Of a DNA stretch of 64,000 bases, positions 62,713 to 64,000 are shown in pieces (position 1 is the stretch's first letter; each line of letters begins with the position of its first letter). The notes under the pieces are model-generated. The model worked only from the letters and a program-made list of their open reading frames with translations, was not told where the DNA came from and did not search any database. This DNA comes from Phycisphaerales bacterium (GTDB taxonomy: Bacteria; Planctomycetota; Phycisphaerae; Phycisphaerales; UBA1924): positions 1 through 64,000 of the forward strand of contig JAJDDC010000063.1 in assembly GCA_029260515.1 (NCBI GenBank), written 5' to 3'. A program made the translations under genes and the position numbers.

Positions 62713-63684
62713 ATGCACACCAGATTCTCCGCCCTCGCACTGACGGCGTTCGCTCTCTGCCTGACGGGCTGCACGTCTCACCCGCCGATGGCCGGGACAC
62801 CCGATGGGGCGCGCACGCTCGCCGAGCTCTCGCCCGGGCAGTACGCCATCTACGACACGGCCGACGCCCAGCGTCTCACGCTCGACCAGCTCGCCGACCG
62901 AGCAGCGCAGGCGGACGTCGTGCTCGTCGGCGAGCTGCATTCCCACCCCGTGGGCCTCGCCGTCGCATCGCGACTCTGGGACGCGATCCTGCTGCGCCGC
63001 CCCGACGCCGTCCTGTCGATGGAGTTCTTCGAGCGAGACCAGCAGGCCGCGCTGGACGACTACCTGGGCGGGGTCACCGACGAGGAGGCGTTCCGCGAGG
63101 CGGCACGCAAGACGAGCGAATCGGGCTACCCGCCGGGCCACCGGGCGATGGTCGAGGCGGCCAGGGCCGCGGGGCGACCCGTGATCGCCGCCAACGCCCC
63201 GCGCCGGTACGCCTCGCTCGCGCGCACGCAGGGCTTCGAGCGCTACGACGCGTTTACACCCGAGCAGCGCCGCCTCGTCACCCCGCCCATGTACAGCGAG
63301 GACTCGCCGTACCGCGACCGCTTCCTCGGGCTCATGTCCGGCATGGGCGGGCACGGCGACAACGCGATGACCGAGGAACAGGCCCGCGAGATGGGCGAGT
63401 CCTTCTTCCGCGCCCAGTCCGTCTGGGACGCGACCATGGGCCAGTCCGTCGCCCATGCCACCGCCCTGGGCGCACCGGTCGTGCACGTAGTCGGGCGATT
63501 CCACGTCGAACGCCCCCACGAGGGCGGCGGGCTGACCCAGCAGGTCCGCGACCGCCTGTCGCCGAGCGCACGCGTCCTCGTGATCGTTATGCAGGACGAC
63601 CCGCCGGGATCGCTCGAGGATGAGCTGCGATCACTGGGCGACGTCGTCGTGCTCGTCGGCGACGCGGACGCGGGCTCGATGTAG
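62713..63684 (+). CDS. ChaN-family lipoprotein
   Basis: 323 residues. ATG 62713; lipoprotein signal with lipobox LTGC. The ChaN/EreA-like fold: VVLVGELHSHPVGLAVASRLWDAI (His-containing, 'GE.H'), SMEFFERDQQAALDDYLGG, and VVHVVGRFHVERPHEGGG near the end, the conserved histidines that bind heme in Campylobacter ChaN. Role in iron/heme handling is inferred from the family. It follows the RND pump by 62 bases. The next gene is convergent and ends 94 bases away. Confidence 0.88.
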   Translation: MHTRFSALALTAFALCLTGCTSHPPMAGTPDGARTLAELSPGQYAIYDTADAQRLTLDQLADRAAQADVVLVGELHSHPVGLAVASRLWDAILLRRPDAVLSMEFFERDQQAALDDYLGGVTDEEAFREAARKTSESGYPPGHRAMVEAARAAGRPVIAANAPRRYASLARTQGFERYDAFTPEQRRLVTPPMYSEDSPYRDRFLGLMSGMGGHGDNAMTEEQAREMGESFFRAQSVWDATMGQSVAHATALGAPVVHVVGRFHVERPHEGGGLTQQVRDRLSPSARVLVIVMQDDPPGSLEDELRSLGDVVVLVGDADAGSM

Positions 63685-63709
63685 TCCATCGCAGAGCCCG
63701 GCCCGGATG

Positions 63710-63743
63710 AAAAACGAGCCGGCCCCGCGCGGGGGCCGGCTCG
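63710..63743 (-). terminator. Rho-independent terminator of the partial minus-strand gene
   Basis: Perfect 12-pair stem CGAGCCGGCCCC (63715-63726) with GGGGCCGGCTCG (63732-63743). On the minus strand it is followed by TTTTTCATCC. It may also serve the ChaN-like gene. Confidence 0.88.
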
Positions 63744-63778
63744 TCGAGGTGGCTCGAGACGACGAGGCGCGCAGCGCC

Positions 63779-64000
63779 TCAATCGTCGTTGGTGTTCTCG
63801 TTGTCGTCGTCCGCGGCCTCGGGCGCGCCGGTCGCGACGCCGATATCGATCAAGGGATCGCCCGGCTCGCTCGCGGGGACGATCGCGGGCGTCGCCTGGG
63901 CGCCGGGCGTGTACGGCGTCTGCGCCTGGCTCTCACGCGGGACCGACCGCGTCGCCTGGATGCTCTCGGGGTACTCGGGCCCCTCACGCAGGGAGACATC
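63779..64000 (-). CDS. C-terminal end of an unknown protein with acidic tail
   Basis: The last 73 codons and stop are in the window; the start lies beyond the right edge. The visible part is Pro/Thr/Ala-rich, disordered-looking (AQTPYTPGAQATPAIVP), with one GDPLIDIGVATGAP stretch, and ends in Asp/Asn (EAADDDNENTNDD). Codon use and the strong terminator after it support a real gene. No family recognised. Confidence 0.7.
   Translation of the reverse strand, partial: DVSLREGPEYPESIQATRSVPRESQAQTPYTPGAQATPAIVPASEPGDPLIDIGVATGAPEAADDDNENTNDD

Noticed and set aside
59504..62800. 1098-codon minus-strand open frame opposite the RND pump.
   Set aside because: A shadow of the pump gene; rich in Glu/Asp/Gly without domain structure.

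Overview
The window is a very GC-rich bacterial chromosome segment, almost certainly from a planctomycete of the class Phycisphaerae. The evidence is several secreted proteins ending in the Pro-Ala-Pro / hydrophobic helix / Arg-rich signal of the PEP-CTERM system, two proteins with the dockerin-like 'LDF.DVL.FL.AF' pair common in that group, a DUF11-repeat lipoprotein, a prepilin-type gene with the usual '[10 protein letters not shown]' leader, and many GTG/TTG starts. It looks like ordinary chromosome: no insertion sequence, prophage, CRISPR array or rRNA was seen. Two serine tRNA genes are present.

Layout. 1-4.4 kb: a cut prepilin-like gene, an M1-family peptidase lipoprotein, a 645-base gap rich in hairpins, then pgsA-pgpA (phosphatidylglycerol synthesis). 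4.5-11.6 kb: nuoJKLMN, the membrane arm of complex I, with overlapping genes; nuoB lies alone at 21 kb. 11.6-21 kb: a membrane protein, pheA, an exported animal-type heme peroxidase, a coiled-coil protein, a pseudouridine synthase, a YihY/BrkB membrane protein and a tandem-ACT protein. 21.8-24.3 kb: three tandem paralogous PEP-CTERM proteins. 24.8-28.2 kb: rpmH, rnc, a lipoprotein of the endonuclease/exonuclease/phosphatase family and a tail-anchored coiled-coil protein. 28.6-36 kb: a DCC-domain/membrane fusion, tRNA-Ser(CGA), rpoZ-coaC, a DUF3553 protein, tRNA-Ser(GCT), a LVIVD-repeat surface protein and an O-antigen-ligase-like protein. 36-43 kb: ridA plus threonine dehydratase, a secreted hydrolase, a redoxin, a pseudopilin-like protein, a GNAT enzyme, a YjbQ protein and a YceI protein. 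43-52 kb: DUF11 lipoprotein, guaA, a HEAT-like lipoprotein, an anti-sigma-type kinase / STAS / MlaE trio, a UbiA enzyme, ribH-nusB and ftsY. 52-64 kb: another PEP-CTERM protein, a metal ABC importer operon, an RND efflux pair, a ChaN-like lipoprotein and a cut acidic-tailed gene.

The most interesting element is the metal importer operon at 53.0-57.6 kb. Both of its permeases carry a C-terminal DtxR/MntR-like domain that keeps most metal-ligand residues, and a near-perfect MntR-like palindrome overlaps the predicted promoter. The arrangement recalls the chlamydial YtgABCD system, where the repressor YtgR is the tail of permease YtgC, but here both permeases have such a tail. Other unusual items are a His-rich loop in NuoL, a large insertion in NuoJ, an extra transmembrane pair inside the RND pump, and a RidA gene placed directly before threonine dehydratase.

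All calls come from reading the sequence and its translations; no database search was run.
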